Source: Gonatopus flavifemur
Lineage: Eukaryota; Arthropoda; Insecta; Hymenoptera; Dryinidae
DNA: 64,000 bases
Reading direction: 5' to 3'
Assembly: GCA_018340375.1 (NCBI GenBank)
Contig: JAFFJZ010000002.1
Coordinates: forward strand, 27,608,001 to 27,672,000
Part shown: piece after piece, positions 1 to 12,500 of the stretch
How positions within the stretch are numbered: the first letter of the stretch is position 1
Layout of the letters: each line of letters starts with the position of its first letter
Made by a program: the position numbers and the translations under genes
Notes under the pieces: generated by a model
What the model saw: the letters and a program-made list of their open reading frames with translations, nothing else
Databases searched by the model: none
Told to the model about the DNA's origin: nothing

Positions 1-68
1 TCATTCCAACCGTTTTTAATATAAATTGGAAAACGTTAAATCAACGCAACATTTTTTGCTCACCACAG

Positions 69-557
69 AGACGGATGACCAAGGACTTTTAAAATCGAGC
101 TATTGGATTCCAATATTCCTCACGTTGGCAAGTTGCGGAACGCTGGCGTGTATATTAATTTTCATCTTCATCATGTACCGTTATTTCAAAGAAGAAGTGT
201 TGGATGGAAATCCAGCGGCGACTTTATTTTTAATTGTCACAAATATCATAATTCTACAAGTAATACTCCCTTTCTGTTTGAACGAAAACGAGATGGATCC
301 AGATATACTGAATTCTTCGAAAATATATCTCTCAACGTCAACATTTGGTGTACTGTTCTCTATAATGTTATCAAGATCGCTGTTCTTGAGATTCTCAACT
401 GGCGGAGTGATCACTCCCCACATCAATGGCTACCTTCAAGGTTTGATGACTTTCTTTATGGCTGGTATGGAGATTGCCATATCCACCAGTTACCTCGTTC
501 TTAGCACATCAAATCCATCCGTGATCGTACGAAGTCTCACTTTCATCGCTCTTTTAG
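69..557 (+). CDS. boss: boss-like exon with TM1-TM4
   Basis: The 3' splice site is a pyrimidine run ending CACCACAG at 68; an in-frame stop at 17-19 shows the frame cannot extend further upstream as exon. The donor is TTAG|GTAAGT at 557/558 (phase 1). The first two bases complete a codon from the missing upstream exon. Confidence 0.75.
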
Positions 558-3500
558 GTAAGTTTCACGCAGTAGGTTAAGGAAATTGAAAAACCTTAAA
601 ATTTACGAGAAGACACGTATAAGACACGTGGAATAGAGTTTCTTGAAATATTAGGGTCAGAGGGATGAAAAGGGTAGATTATCATCTTGTCAATCTCTTC
701 CAACCGAATTTCACGATTAATTTCCTAAAGAGATCTATGTTTTCACATTTATTTAATTTATTTTCCTTCCGATATTAATTGATTCGACAACATGAGGAAA
801 ACACTTGGCGTGTGCAGAGACATTGATACTCATTGCACGATCACGTGAAGAACAATTTCAACCCGCATAATCAACTTATTTGGTTAGCTGTCTCTTCGAA
901 ATTATTATTATTATTATTATGCTCTCAATTAAGGAAAGTGAGGAGATACAAAACAAATATCTTGATAATGCATATTGTATACAGGTATAATATTTAACAA
1001 CAGGAAATTGTTTTCCATGTACGTTTTTCATATAAATTCATAGGGATACCATATATTTACTTTAATGTTTTATTTCTCGTATTCTTATCTCACCTCTCTA
1101 TATTTCACAGGATACGATATCGTACTCTTACTGAGCTTATTCGTTGTCTCTTTCTTCATTTGTAATATTCAACGAAATTATCACGAAGGAAGATGCTTTT
1201 TCTGTACCGCGATTGGCTTATTAATTGTCTGGGCCGTTTGGATCACTTGTTTCATTTTAGTTGATACTGAGACCCGTGACTTAGTTGTTTGTTTTGGAAT
1301 TCTCTTGACAGCCTATCTCATTCTTGGAGGTATTTTAATTCCAAGAACATATTTTATGGTCACAAGAATAACCAGACAACAAACATTAGGCAATAAATTC
1401 ACTCCTTCGTCACTAATTCCCGATTCGAGAATTACTGCGAATATTGGACAGGTTAGAGAAATATATCATTCTTTCAAGTAAAATATAATCTTCACCTGAT
1501 GTATCGTGATGTATGCTAGTTGCAATGTAGCGCTCACATTTCTCCAGCTGATTTAATAGACTTAGTATGTGAAAACAAAAGAATTCGGTGATTAAAGCAT
1601 TCAATGATACAATAGAATCCGAGTCGAAAAATTTGGACTTTTTTTGTTTTAGACTGATTTTGTCCTGATTGTTGAATAATGCGAATAAAAACCGTACTTT
1701 TTCATTATTTTATCCGCCCCAGGTAGCACAAGCACGTTCTGAGAATGTTCTAAGAATATACGTTGAGGATATTCGGATATTCTATGGAGATTCTTATTAT
1801 ATGCGAATATATTCTACGCACATTCTCAGAATGTTTGAATGAGACTGTTTCAAATATTCTTAGAATATTAGGTCACGAATATTGTGGGAATATTATAAGA
1901 AAATGCTGTCAAAATAAAAATTCCTGCCAATATAACTTCTGTATGTAACCGAAAACTAATTCACAATCACTTTTTTCACTCATTAAACATCTGTAATCAT
2001 GGATTCTTAGCAATATTATGGATTCACATGGATGGGTGAGATACTTATCATCACAACAAGCAATCATAATATATACAATATTTCTTAAAATTTCATTACA
2101 CTTTTGATGATTATTTTTCACGCATGACGCTCTCAAAACATTCGGGATATCAAAATACACATTTATAAATTTCTCATTCCCCAAATACAAATCAAAATGA
2201 TATATTATCCAAGGATCTGTAGCCTGTCAACAACATTATCCGCCATTACTGAATTTATGTCATTAAGATGCTCGCGCATGCGCTGCTCATCAATCTCCCT
2301 GCAAACTTTGTACGCATAATGTACGAACGTTCCTAGAATATTTGAAACAGTTCCATTCAAATGTTCTGAGAATCTTCTATGAATATTCACGAAACTTCTA
2401 CGCTCTTTGTAAGAATATTCGATACAGTATGTTTTACGGATGTTGTGAGAATATTCTCAGAATATTCTGTGTTACATGGGGCATTATTCAACAATCAGGA
2501 CAAAATCAGTCTAAAAATGAAATGTGAGGACAAAAACCGTTCAAATTTTTCACCCCGAAGAACCTTGGTTGAGACAATATTATTTCATTCTGTTTCATCT
2601 TCCAAATAACAGAACCTGTATTTTAAAACCTCACTCGAGGATGTCATCGATCTTGTTCCCTCCGCATGGCATAATAATCAGGTTTTCGTATCTTCTTTAC
2701 AATTTAAAAATCAATGTATTGAATGAATTTCAATTCGATCTTGCTATCAAAGAGTACGGAATTAGAGAATTGTAGTTATCAGTTCTGATATCATTTGCAT
2801 TTCGTATAACATCTACACACCTATTCACCCACTATCGTTTTTTTTGTTTTTATTCAAATCACCGGTCTGACTCCATTATCTCCTGCGCAATGCAGATACG
2901 TAAGATCATTGCAGAATTTTACTGCATCTGTAATGCAACCTGCAGTGTGATTCTTGAGTTTCTGACCCATTTGAACTCATTATAATAATTCCATGTTCTC
3001 TCTCAATTTATGTTTCAATAAAGAACAGGGATGGAAATTATATGACTGCAAGCGATGGAGATTTATAAAAAAACCTTATGGAATTATTTAACATGGTAAT
3101 AATATTTTAGTAATTCGTCTGTCATTTTTTTGTGCACCGCATATCACATAACTTTGTGAATAGCAATAACGTTGAAGATTCCAAATATCAAACGAATACC
3201 GCATTGATTTTACCGTACTATTCTTATGGATTCATGTTCATTTAGAACATACAGTAAAAATTTTATATCAGATATTAGCATATTCATATTGTACTTTTGG
3301 GATATACTTGATTATGTCGTTATGAACCAAAAGTATACGAGCATTCACCATACTCTCTCGTGAGGATGAAGATAAGTATGTTATAATTTGAAATAAATAT
3401 AGTTCTAAGCCTCATAATAAAGTATATCCCATGAGTAACATAAAAATATAGTAATCTTTAATATAAACTTTTCTCTATGCATAACAATATTCTCACATCA

Positions 3501-6500
3501 AATTCCTCATCAATCTGGATTGAGTCACTTTCGGATTTGGCAATGAAATAACTTTGAATGGAGTGAAAAGAAGTTTCCCTGATAACACACGAAGAATTCT
3601 TTTTCAAAAACAAGAGTGGAATGCTTCAAGAACTCTTTGCGAACTAATGAATTCATGAAGAGCTCTGGAGGGGTTGAATGTTTGGGACACTAACGAGTTC
3701 TTTGAGAATGCTGGAAGTATTATTTTAGTACTCTCAGAGAACTCGTTAATGTCACAAACATTGAACTCTTCCAGACTTCTTTACGACTTCATTACTTCGA
3801 AAAGAGTTCTTGAAGAAGTCTATTCTTGTTTTTGAAAAAGAATTCTTCGTGTGTTATCTGGGTTGAATGCCAGACATCTATACAATCCTTTTGCACAGTG
3901 AACATTTTTCCCCTCAACATTTCAAACATTCACACTGAAAAAATCGTATACTAGAATTAAGAATATTCCTCTAAAATGTGAGGCTAGTACATATTCCTCT
4001 GAGTTTTAGAGGATTGATGTGAGAGTTTCTCTGAGCGTTAGAAGAATTACCTTCATAGTAAGAGGAAGATGTACTAGACTCATATTATAGAGTACATTCT
4101 AATTTTTAGAATATGATTTTTTGGGTGCATTATATTCTCTAAATGATATCAGGAAGTTCTCTAATGCGGCGATTTTGGGAATCTTTTTGGTGCCTCTCTT
4201 ATGAGGTCTGGAAGTTATCAGAAAAAGATCTGAGTTAACTTCCAGACTTCATAAGAGAGGCCAGTGTCGAAATGGCTCGCACCAAGGCTCCCGGCTGAGA
4301 AATACGTCGGATCCCCTATACGGAAAACAAAATTTCTTCTCACCAAATGAATAGTTTATTGGTCCTCTCTCCATAGCATATTCCTTGTCATTAATGGAAT
4401 ATTGGGATATTGGCATGGTAATATTCAACCAAATCAAATAATGGAATGCTTGCCCGAAATAACCCTTGCAAGTTCCTCACAAGGGCCTGGTGAGGCCTCG
4501 CAAGGCCTAGAGAATTACTAGACTGATTTCTGCTAGGGAATTTACTGTTCTAGATAAATAATGTATTCGTCACAAGTAATCAATTTTGGCACCCAATTGA
4601 ATCATTAATTCCTACAAATAAATATTTTATGAAGAGAGGACAAACAAATAGTTTTTCTTGCACTGTGGACGGAGCACATTATCAGGAAAATTAAGGTTTT
4701 ATCATAATTCATAACCGAAAGAAAGATAACTGAGAACTGACCAGGCCCCCCAATACTGAAGGGCCCCTGGCGATCGCCGGGGAGCCGGGCGGGTCAGTCC
4801 GACACTAAGGCCGGAGACTCATGCTAGCGACTGTCGCTAGCATGAGTACCCGGGGTAAGAGAGGCATCAAAAAGATTTCCGAAACCGATGCATCAGAGAA
4901 CTTTCTGAAATCATTTAGAGAACATAATCAATGTTTGAAATGTTGAGGGGAAAAATGGTCACTGGGTGTATATTTAAAAAAAATGTGACACGAATAATAC
5001 ATTCTATTACCTCATTTTTCATTAGATTGTGGTGTGTCTCAAGAGTTAGGTGTCGAACAAATGCGTAAGTCTGAGATGTTTGATTCCCTTCAGAATTGCC
5101 CAACCAATATTTCCGAACATTAAGTGTGCAACGAGAATAAATTATTAATCTGAAGTTTGTAATGAACTGATTATTCCTTTTTCATTTATTCCATTAAACT
5201 TTTCACGAACAAAATGTTCTCCATGCATATGAGAAGAAAAGCAGTTAGTTGGATTGCTAGGTGCCTAATGTAGCTTTTCGTACGATCGATTGCCGTGAGC
5301 TTGTCATAAAATGCTTGCGACAACCTAGTTTTGGGTCAAGTAAACACCATGTTGCAACGCTATATCATCGTCATCACTGTGAAAACTTTGACTGAATGTG
5401 GCCGCATTTTAGAGTGAGGGAGTTTCAATGACTACCACTAAACTTTTAGTTGAGCCAACAAAAACACACCGAAAAAATAATTAGTTACTCTTACTCCAAA
5501 TTGGTTCCAACAACTAGATACAGTTGTTGAGACTTGGATGACTAAAACGGACGTTGGCTCAACTAAATTCAAATTTAATTTCTCTGACTTTAGTTGATGT
5601 TACTAATTTGAAGTTGCCTTTACTACAGCTCTTATGACCGGTTTCTATTCTTTTATTACTCGGAACTAATTTGCACAACTAATTTCAGTCCATTCGGTCA
5701 AATAAATGATTTTTTTCGGTGCATTTGATCAACATTTGAGCAATGTTTTAGTAGGCATAAAAATGCAGTTTTCACAGTAATCGACAATCATCTACCGAGC
5801 TTCATTCTTGTCATTGGAAAGTTTGAAACAAACCTTGTACCGATCTTAGATAGCTATTTGGAGTCCCAGATTAAAACTCATGAAAGAAACCTCTTCAAAA
5901 AATGAGAAATACATTTTGAATTTGGTATTTTACAGTCTCGTGTTGCTCATGACTATGCGAGTCCAACGCAAGGATTTGGAAGTACCTCAAATTTACATGT
6001 TCCAACTTACCCGAATTATTATGGCAATCCGAATCCTGGTATGAGGTATGAGAATTACTACAGGAATGCCAATTTGCGGACAGCTCCAACCTACAACACC
6101 AGTAATTCCAAATTACATCCTGAGATGCAAGAAATGGGAAATTCTTACCTGGTACCCCAAGTTTACGTCGAAGACAACGAGGTGAGTATGTTTTTAAATC
6201 AACAGTAAAGATGATGTACTGTTAAAGATTCCTGGACAAAACTCCAATTACGTGTAACGGAAGCGATTGTCAATCACGTAACTGAAAAATTAAGTTACAT
6301 GTGTATGAAATTCCAGTTGCGAAAATATACATAAATGTGTATTATAATGTATTGAAAATTTGGAAATTCAATTACGTCCCATACAGCACAAATTTTGCTT
6401 CGTCCAAAGGATTTATTTCAGATGCCTAAAAGATGTCTTAGTTTGAGAAATCTAAAAAACATCTAAAAGAGATGTTGCTGAAGTTTGAATCGTTTATTGA

Positions 6501-9500
6501 AACGAATCAGTGCTCGAACAACACAATATTTAGCTGTTAGAGACCAAAAATCTTGCAGTACATTCTTCGAACGATGTTTTCAGTTCCAAAGAGTTAATTC
6601 GAAGTGAAAAATAACGATAATTTATCAGATTTTGTGAGTTTAAAATTTCGGTTGGGTTCTATAAACGATTCAAACTTCAAGAAGATTAAAAGAGATCTAA
6701 AGACATCTTTTAGATTTCTTGAACGAAGACATCTTGAAGACAGTGGAAACTGTTGCATGAGAAATCTTTTAGACAAAGCAAAATTTTTGCTTGTATGGGG
6801 TTTAAGTAAATTCTCAATTCAAATACCAAGAATTAGGAATTTCAGTTATAAATGTGATTGAAAAAGTTATGAAATTTCAAAAAATTTTTAACAGTATGGT
6901 GATCATAAATTAGTATATCATCGAAAGTCGATCGATATGCGCTGAGAGAAGCGAAATTTTACATTCTTTCTCCTATGAATAATGATATTTGGCATGCATT
7001 CGATTTGCACAGGCGCGCTATCGGGTTCGTTCATACGTACACGTAAACGTGGTCACTTTCTTTTGGTTTCGATATTCATTTTGTATTTCGAACCTTTTGA
7101 TCCCACACGTAGAGAAGAATTCTCACTGAAATTTTCTAGCAGTCTGTATATCTACAATGCCGAATCCCTTCATCACCAAGCATTTGCTGAAGCAGCAAGT
7201 TTTTTGCGAATTCTACGAAAAGCTTTGTCATATCAGCAAGAAGAATTTTTGAAATTCACCGTTTCAGCAAATTGTCTTTTCTAATTGCGTATTGAAGTGA
7301 AATTCATCGAATTAACTGTTTTGGGTTTTATTTTCATCAATTCATGGGTCCAGTAACTTCGTCACAGTGTTGATCAACGTTTACCCGGAGTGTTTCAAGT
7401 GTTTCACTTTTCTATCGTGAAAAGAACATGGCTGAAAAAGTGGGAACACACGGAACTCCCTTAATCGACAATCAAACTCCTCACATTTTAATCTGTTAGG
7501 ACTGCAGATGAAAAAATGTCATGGGAATGAAGTGTTCTTCGTGAAAGGAGAAACAGCAAAGCAACAGCAATGAAAAGAGGAATCATTAAGAACTTTCGAG
7601 ACACGAGATGGTGAATTTCAATCACAAATTATATTATACATGCGTACACTGAAAGCCCAATTTCTCAGATTCAAAGAAAATTTCCTTGTCCTCATTCTGA
7701 TAAATCTTGTTTTCAATGAAAAAACATTATTTATTTCAATGGAAAAATTTCCCATTGAATTGAAATCATATTCTTCGAATTCAGGAAAGAATATATTTTT
7801 CTCCCTTCCGGGCGGAAAATGGCAACTTTCTGCCCGCTAGCCAAAACGAAGTCGCCACTTTTCGGCTCCGTTGGGGAGAAAAATAGTATACACACCTCGG
7901 GCAGTAAAAAAGAAAGGCTAAGATCACATGTTTGTCGGGCTTGGCTTCGCCTCTGCCGACAATCACATGTGATCTTAGCCATTTCTTATTTTACTTTTTG
8001 AAAATTCTTGGTTTTAGTTTGATGAAACTTTTCTGCATCGAACTGAATTTTCGTCCATTGCAAAAAAGATTTATTAGAATGAGGGCGAAGAAAATTTTCT
8101 TTCAATCTAAGAAATTGAGTTCTCAGTGTAGCTGACAATCATTTACTGTACGTGCAAGATGAGATCAGTACATTCAGGATTCAGGATTCCTTATTAGAAA
8201 TATTCGAGCGAAAAAGTACTGTTAAGACAATTTTTATTGCGTAAAAAGCTTTTGTGGATCAAGTTGAACCTAGTGGAGAATCAATTGACTCGTCATTCTC
8301 TCAAATTCCAAGAAGTAATTCGAAAACCACGATCGATGAGGGTGAGTCTAGAAGAAACGAACATAATATGCTATCCGTTATTGAGGATGCCAACAAGATT
8401 CGATGAAGTGTTAACGGCGATAGAGACATTATCGATTGAGAATCTAAACATTGCCTCCATCAAAAACAGGTTTCCAAATGAAAAAGTCAAGCATGCTAAC
8501 AATAAAAAAGAGAAAAATTCAGATATATAATGAAAGACCGCATTTGCATCTCAATCGAATGGATATCGTTTATACAATGAAAATAATCGCTTCCCGGAAG
8601 AAATAATATAAGTTTTTGATAAGATAAATTGTTAATGCAGCTATCGCAACATCACTGTTAGATGTAAACAAACGTAGTGAAGTGAGTATTTGTTTCGCAG
8701 CATACCTCGAAAGTAATAACAGTGGATGGATATGGATTCTAGACTCAGGTTGCATTGAAACACAGTATGCTCGAAAATCTTCTGCTGGATAATATTGAAA
8801 TCTTGAAAATACATATTGAATCAAAGGCTACTAAATCTGGTGTTTAACTTTTTGCTGACAAAGTTGGAAAGATTTGATATTTTGAGCATAGTTGAAAGAA
8901 TTGAAATTCCTATAGAAACTCAAAATATAATATAATCTGATCTCAATACGAGGAAGGAGAAAGAATACACCCGGGTAGAAATTTGTCTGGGCGTCCCACT
9001 GGGCATCTGGGACCCATGTGAGGGCAATCAGATATAGGGGGAAGTCTCCCAGTACCGGACACTCAAGGTTAATGATTCATAAAAAAATAAAATACATAGA
9101 AACTTCAATATTTTTATTTTTATAATAAACTTTTGACAGTCTTTAACAATACAATAAGTATTTACATATTTATTTTATTTGGAAATGATGAAAAAATATA
9201 TTTGTATTCAATACTAAAAATTGACGAGTTTGGAAAGTGGCACCTAGTACCGGACGCTTATAGAAAAACAGAAGAAAAGTAATTTTCAAAATTATCTAAT
9301 CTTGCAGCAATCATAAATATAATTGTCAGGGCATTCAGGAGCATCCGCACACGCCTCCTGAGCTCATTCTTCACAATTTTTACACTGAATCCATCTTCAT
9401 CATTATTTTCGAATATGTACATGTAAAAGTTAGAAGCGACACAAAAATATATAAGGCTGAAATATGAATTGATGCTTGGGAAGGCGCGCATGCACACAGC

Positions 9501-12500
9501 CGCCTAGCGGTACGTTTCGTCACTTCGCTCGATGCACGTATTCGAACTATGCAACAAATATATATGTATTGTTTTCAGTTCGATAGATATTCTCAGTGTC
9601 CGGTACTAAGTGCCGTCCGATGTTACGGGACTTCCCCCTAATCAATTTGACTTTGGTGCGCATACATTCAGTTGGTTTATGTAGATTTTTCATGCTTGAG
9701 CTGATCGTACAGTAACATTGATAATCCATGAACACGATCAGAAGAATGAAAGGGAAATCAAACGTTCCAATTTGTCACTCAGGATTATTTTGTGGAAATA
9801 AATTCAAAAGCAACGGACTTGACTTGGGATTATATTTCATAACGCATCCACATTTCTAATTATTAATTTGAATTACATTCTAGCAATTTCCTGGGACATC
9901 TGGATAGGCGAATGCTAAAAAGTGCGCTACAAAACTAGCTAGAAACCAACTTGAGAAGGGAGATACATGTGAACATACCATTTTTTGAGACATTATTACG
10001 AGAAATTGGCTGAGGATCCATCAATGAAATAACGCACATTTTGAAACCGTGCGTCCCTACGTTTCAAACTATCTTTATGATTTTGTTAAGACGAGAATAT
10101 TTCAAAATGGTCCCTCGTTTTTGCGTCGAGGAACCTACAGGTCTCCATTTTTTTCTGAAATCTAAAAACCAAAATTCTATCGTTAGAATATGTGAAAATG
10201 CACAACTTGACGAAGTCAAAAACAATGAAAATGGAAACTTGAAAATTCAGAAGCATTTTGAAAAAAAACACACTTTTGTTTTTAATTCAAAAATTGAAAA
10301 GAGCAATGTTAATGAATTTTATTTTGCGTTTTTCTCTTCGTCAAGTTGTGCGTTTTGATATATTTCAACGATAGAATTTTGGTTTTTTAATTTTAGATGA
10401 AAATTGAGACCTGGGGCCTGCACGGTGTAAAAACGAAGTACCAACTCGTAGTTCTGCCATTTTTAAATATTTTTGTCTCAAAAAATTTTTAAGATAGTTT
10501 TGAACGTATATTTTAAGGTGTGCTTCATTTCATTATTTCATCTTCAACCAATGCATTGTAATAAATTCTCAAAAAAAGGTACATTTACTTGTATTTTCCC
10601 CTCAACATCTGGGAAAACTGGCGGGGGCCCATCTGATTCCCAAACATAATTCCTACTAGGGATTCTACGAAACAATCAAGTTGAAGGTACAGGCCACGGA
10701 GACAACACTCAGTTGAATATCTTATTACATGTTTTTAAGGTAGTTGTCTGGTAACTTGCACGTTTTCTTGATACTTTTTCGGGGGAAAATAAAATTCAAT
10801 CGGTTTGATATTTGGATGTATTATTAAGTGAATTTAATAGTGTACAAAAACAAATTATTCTTAGTTTCTTTTTATGATTTATTGTGCACGCTTTTAAGCT
10901 TCAAAGTTGACCCACGAAAAAAGGGAATGGGTGGCCACCTCGATTTTCCCACTCCAGGACACCCGAAATGACAAAAATCAAGGAGATTATTGTTCTGGAA
11001 GCTCGTCATTCTGATCGGTACTGGGTTCAAACAATTTTGTTGCAAAATAACAAAATGGCGAACTTCGAAACAGAAGTGATTTTTTTTTCAGTGAAAATAG
11101 GACTGTGAAATGGAAAGTTAGGGTTGAAAAAAAGATTCTAGTTTCTGCGAGAGGTGTTAATGAGTAGAATAACACATTCAAATTTCGGCTCATTCAGTTG
11201 GATAAATAAATTGTGTTTTGAGGTTGGCTGACCGTAAAGCGTTGTTTCAAGAAAATCACGTTTGAAGTTTTCATAGATTGTTTATAAAAAAAAAACATCA
11301 TACTTACACCAATCGTCTATTTCCGGTGCATACAATAGGCCTCTTCATAGGCCTCATTTGTGATCACTTTGTGATCAAAAGGAAAATTTCGATCTTTTCA
11401 ACTCAAGTTACCAAACCTCAAACAGGATATAAACGCTCAATTATGAAAGATTGAGATACTTGAACCGTGTAGTATCAAAAGTTTGTTGAAACAGGTTCAT
11501 GATATGAATATTGATTCCAACGAAGGCTCGTCCACTATTTGTAACGTGTGCATTAACAGCAAACTGACAAGACAACCACACGATAATCGTCACAAGAAAA
11601 CTGAAAGACCATGACATCTTGGCTCGATCAATCCAATACGGAATATGAGTAACAAATATATGTTGAAAATCTATAATGAATATATTTTATACAACCTGGT
11701 TTGGGAAATTTCATTTCTCAAAGCATCTATCGATCCACCCCTCCCCCGAAAAACACATTTTGCTCCCATAACAACGCTGTTTAGCTATTATAGCCATTCA
11801 AAGTATAGCAATATCGATACCACTTCGATAACTGAAGAAATTGTTCTAGAAACGATCTAGTATTGCCCCTACAGCTATCTACTCCAAGCAGACTTTAGAT
11901 CGTTACGATACCCATATCCATACATATATACATACATGTTTTTCATCGATTGAAATTTATTTGACTTAGTAACTCGTCCTTTCAACGCTCGAACATCCAG
12001 TCTTGAATTCCTCCACCCTTCATCTGAGCAAAGCACAGTCACAGCACGGTAATCCCCCACACATACGCCATTACCGTATTTCAAGGGAAAAAAAGAGGAG
12101 AAAAAATATTCTTTCAATCCGAGAAATATTTATAACTACGAAGCTGGTGAGGGACATACAGTAAAATGGAAGCGAGTTGAGATGAATTTTCGGCAACTCT
12201 ACCACGCTTGCAGTTCACCCACACAAATGTAAAATTCATTGTGATCAACGTTCCTCCACGCGCCTGATGCCGAGCCTCTTTGAAACTTCCAAACGTTAAA
12301 GGGTTCATAAAAATTCACAGCATGAGGTGAAAGCTTACGAATAAAGCATGATAACGTGGAGTTCTAAACTTACTTAATGAGTGAGCAATTTTCCCCGGGG
12401 AAAGAATCACTAATGATCCATAAATCAACATTTCTGCCACCAAGCCTACATGGATATGCAATTTTCAGGTTTCATACTTTTCTTTTCATTCTCTGGTATA

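Larger units (their letters stand above)
3895..4970. mobile_element. Long foldback element with GC-rich core
   Basis: Left arm 3895-4205 and right arm 4855-4970 share CATTTTTCCCCTCAACATTT, TTCTCTAAATGAT and ATCAAAAAGATT-type segments in inverted order. The left arm is interrupted by the 205-bp MITE at 3933-4137. The loop holds a second hairpin (4200-4262, TCTGGAAGTTA...TAACTTCCAGA), a 76-bp MITE and the GC-rich palindrome at 4817-4847. Confidence 0.7.

Noticed and set aside
1452..1481. Extension of boss exon 2 to the stop at 1479-1481
   Set aside because: The phase-0 donor at 1452 joins a clearly coding exon; the read-through peptide VREIYHSFK is probably intronic, though an alternative short isoform is not excluded.
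6982..7284. 100-codon open frame in the boss intron
   Set aside because: Inside an intron, no homology recognised, consistent with chance at this composition.
10041..10358. 105-codon open frame on the + strand
   Set aside because: It spans the arms of a foldback, has no recognisable domain and is of low complexity.
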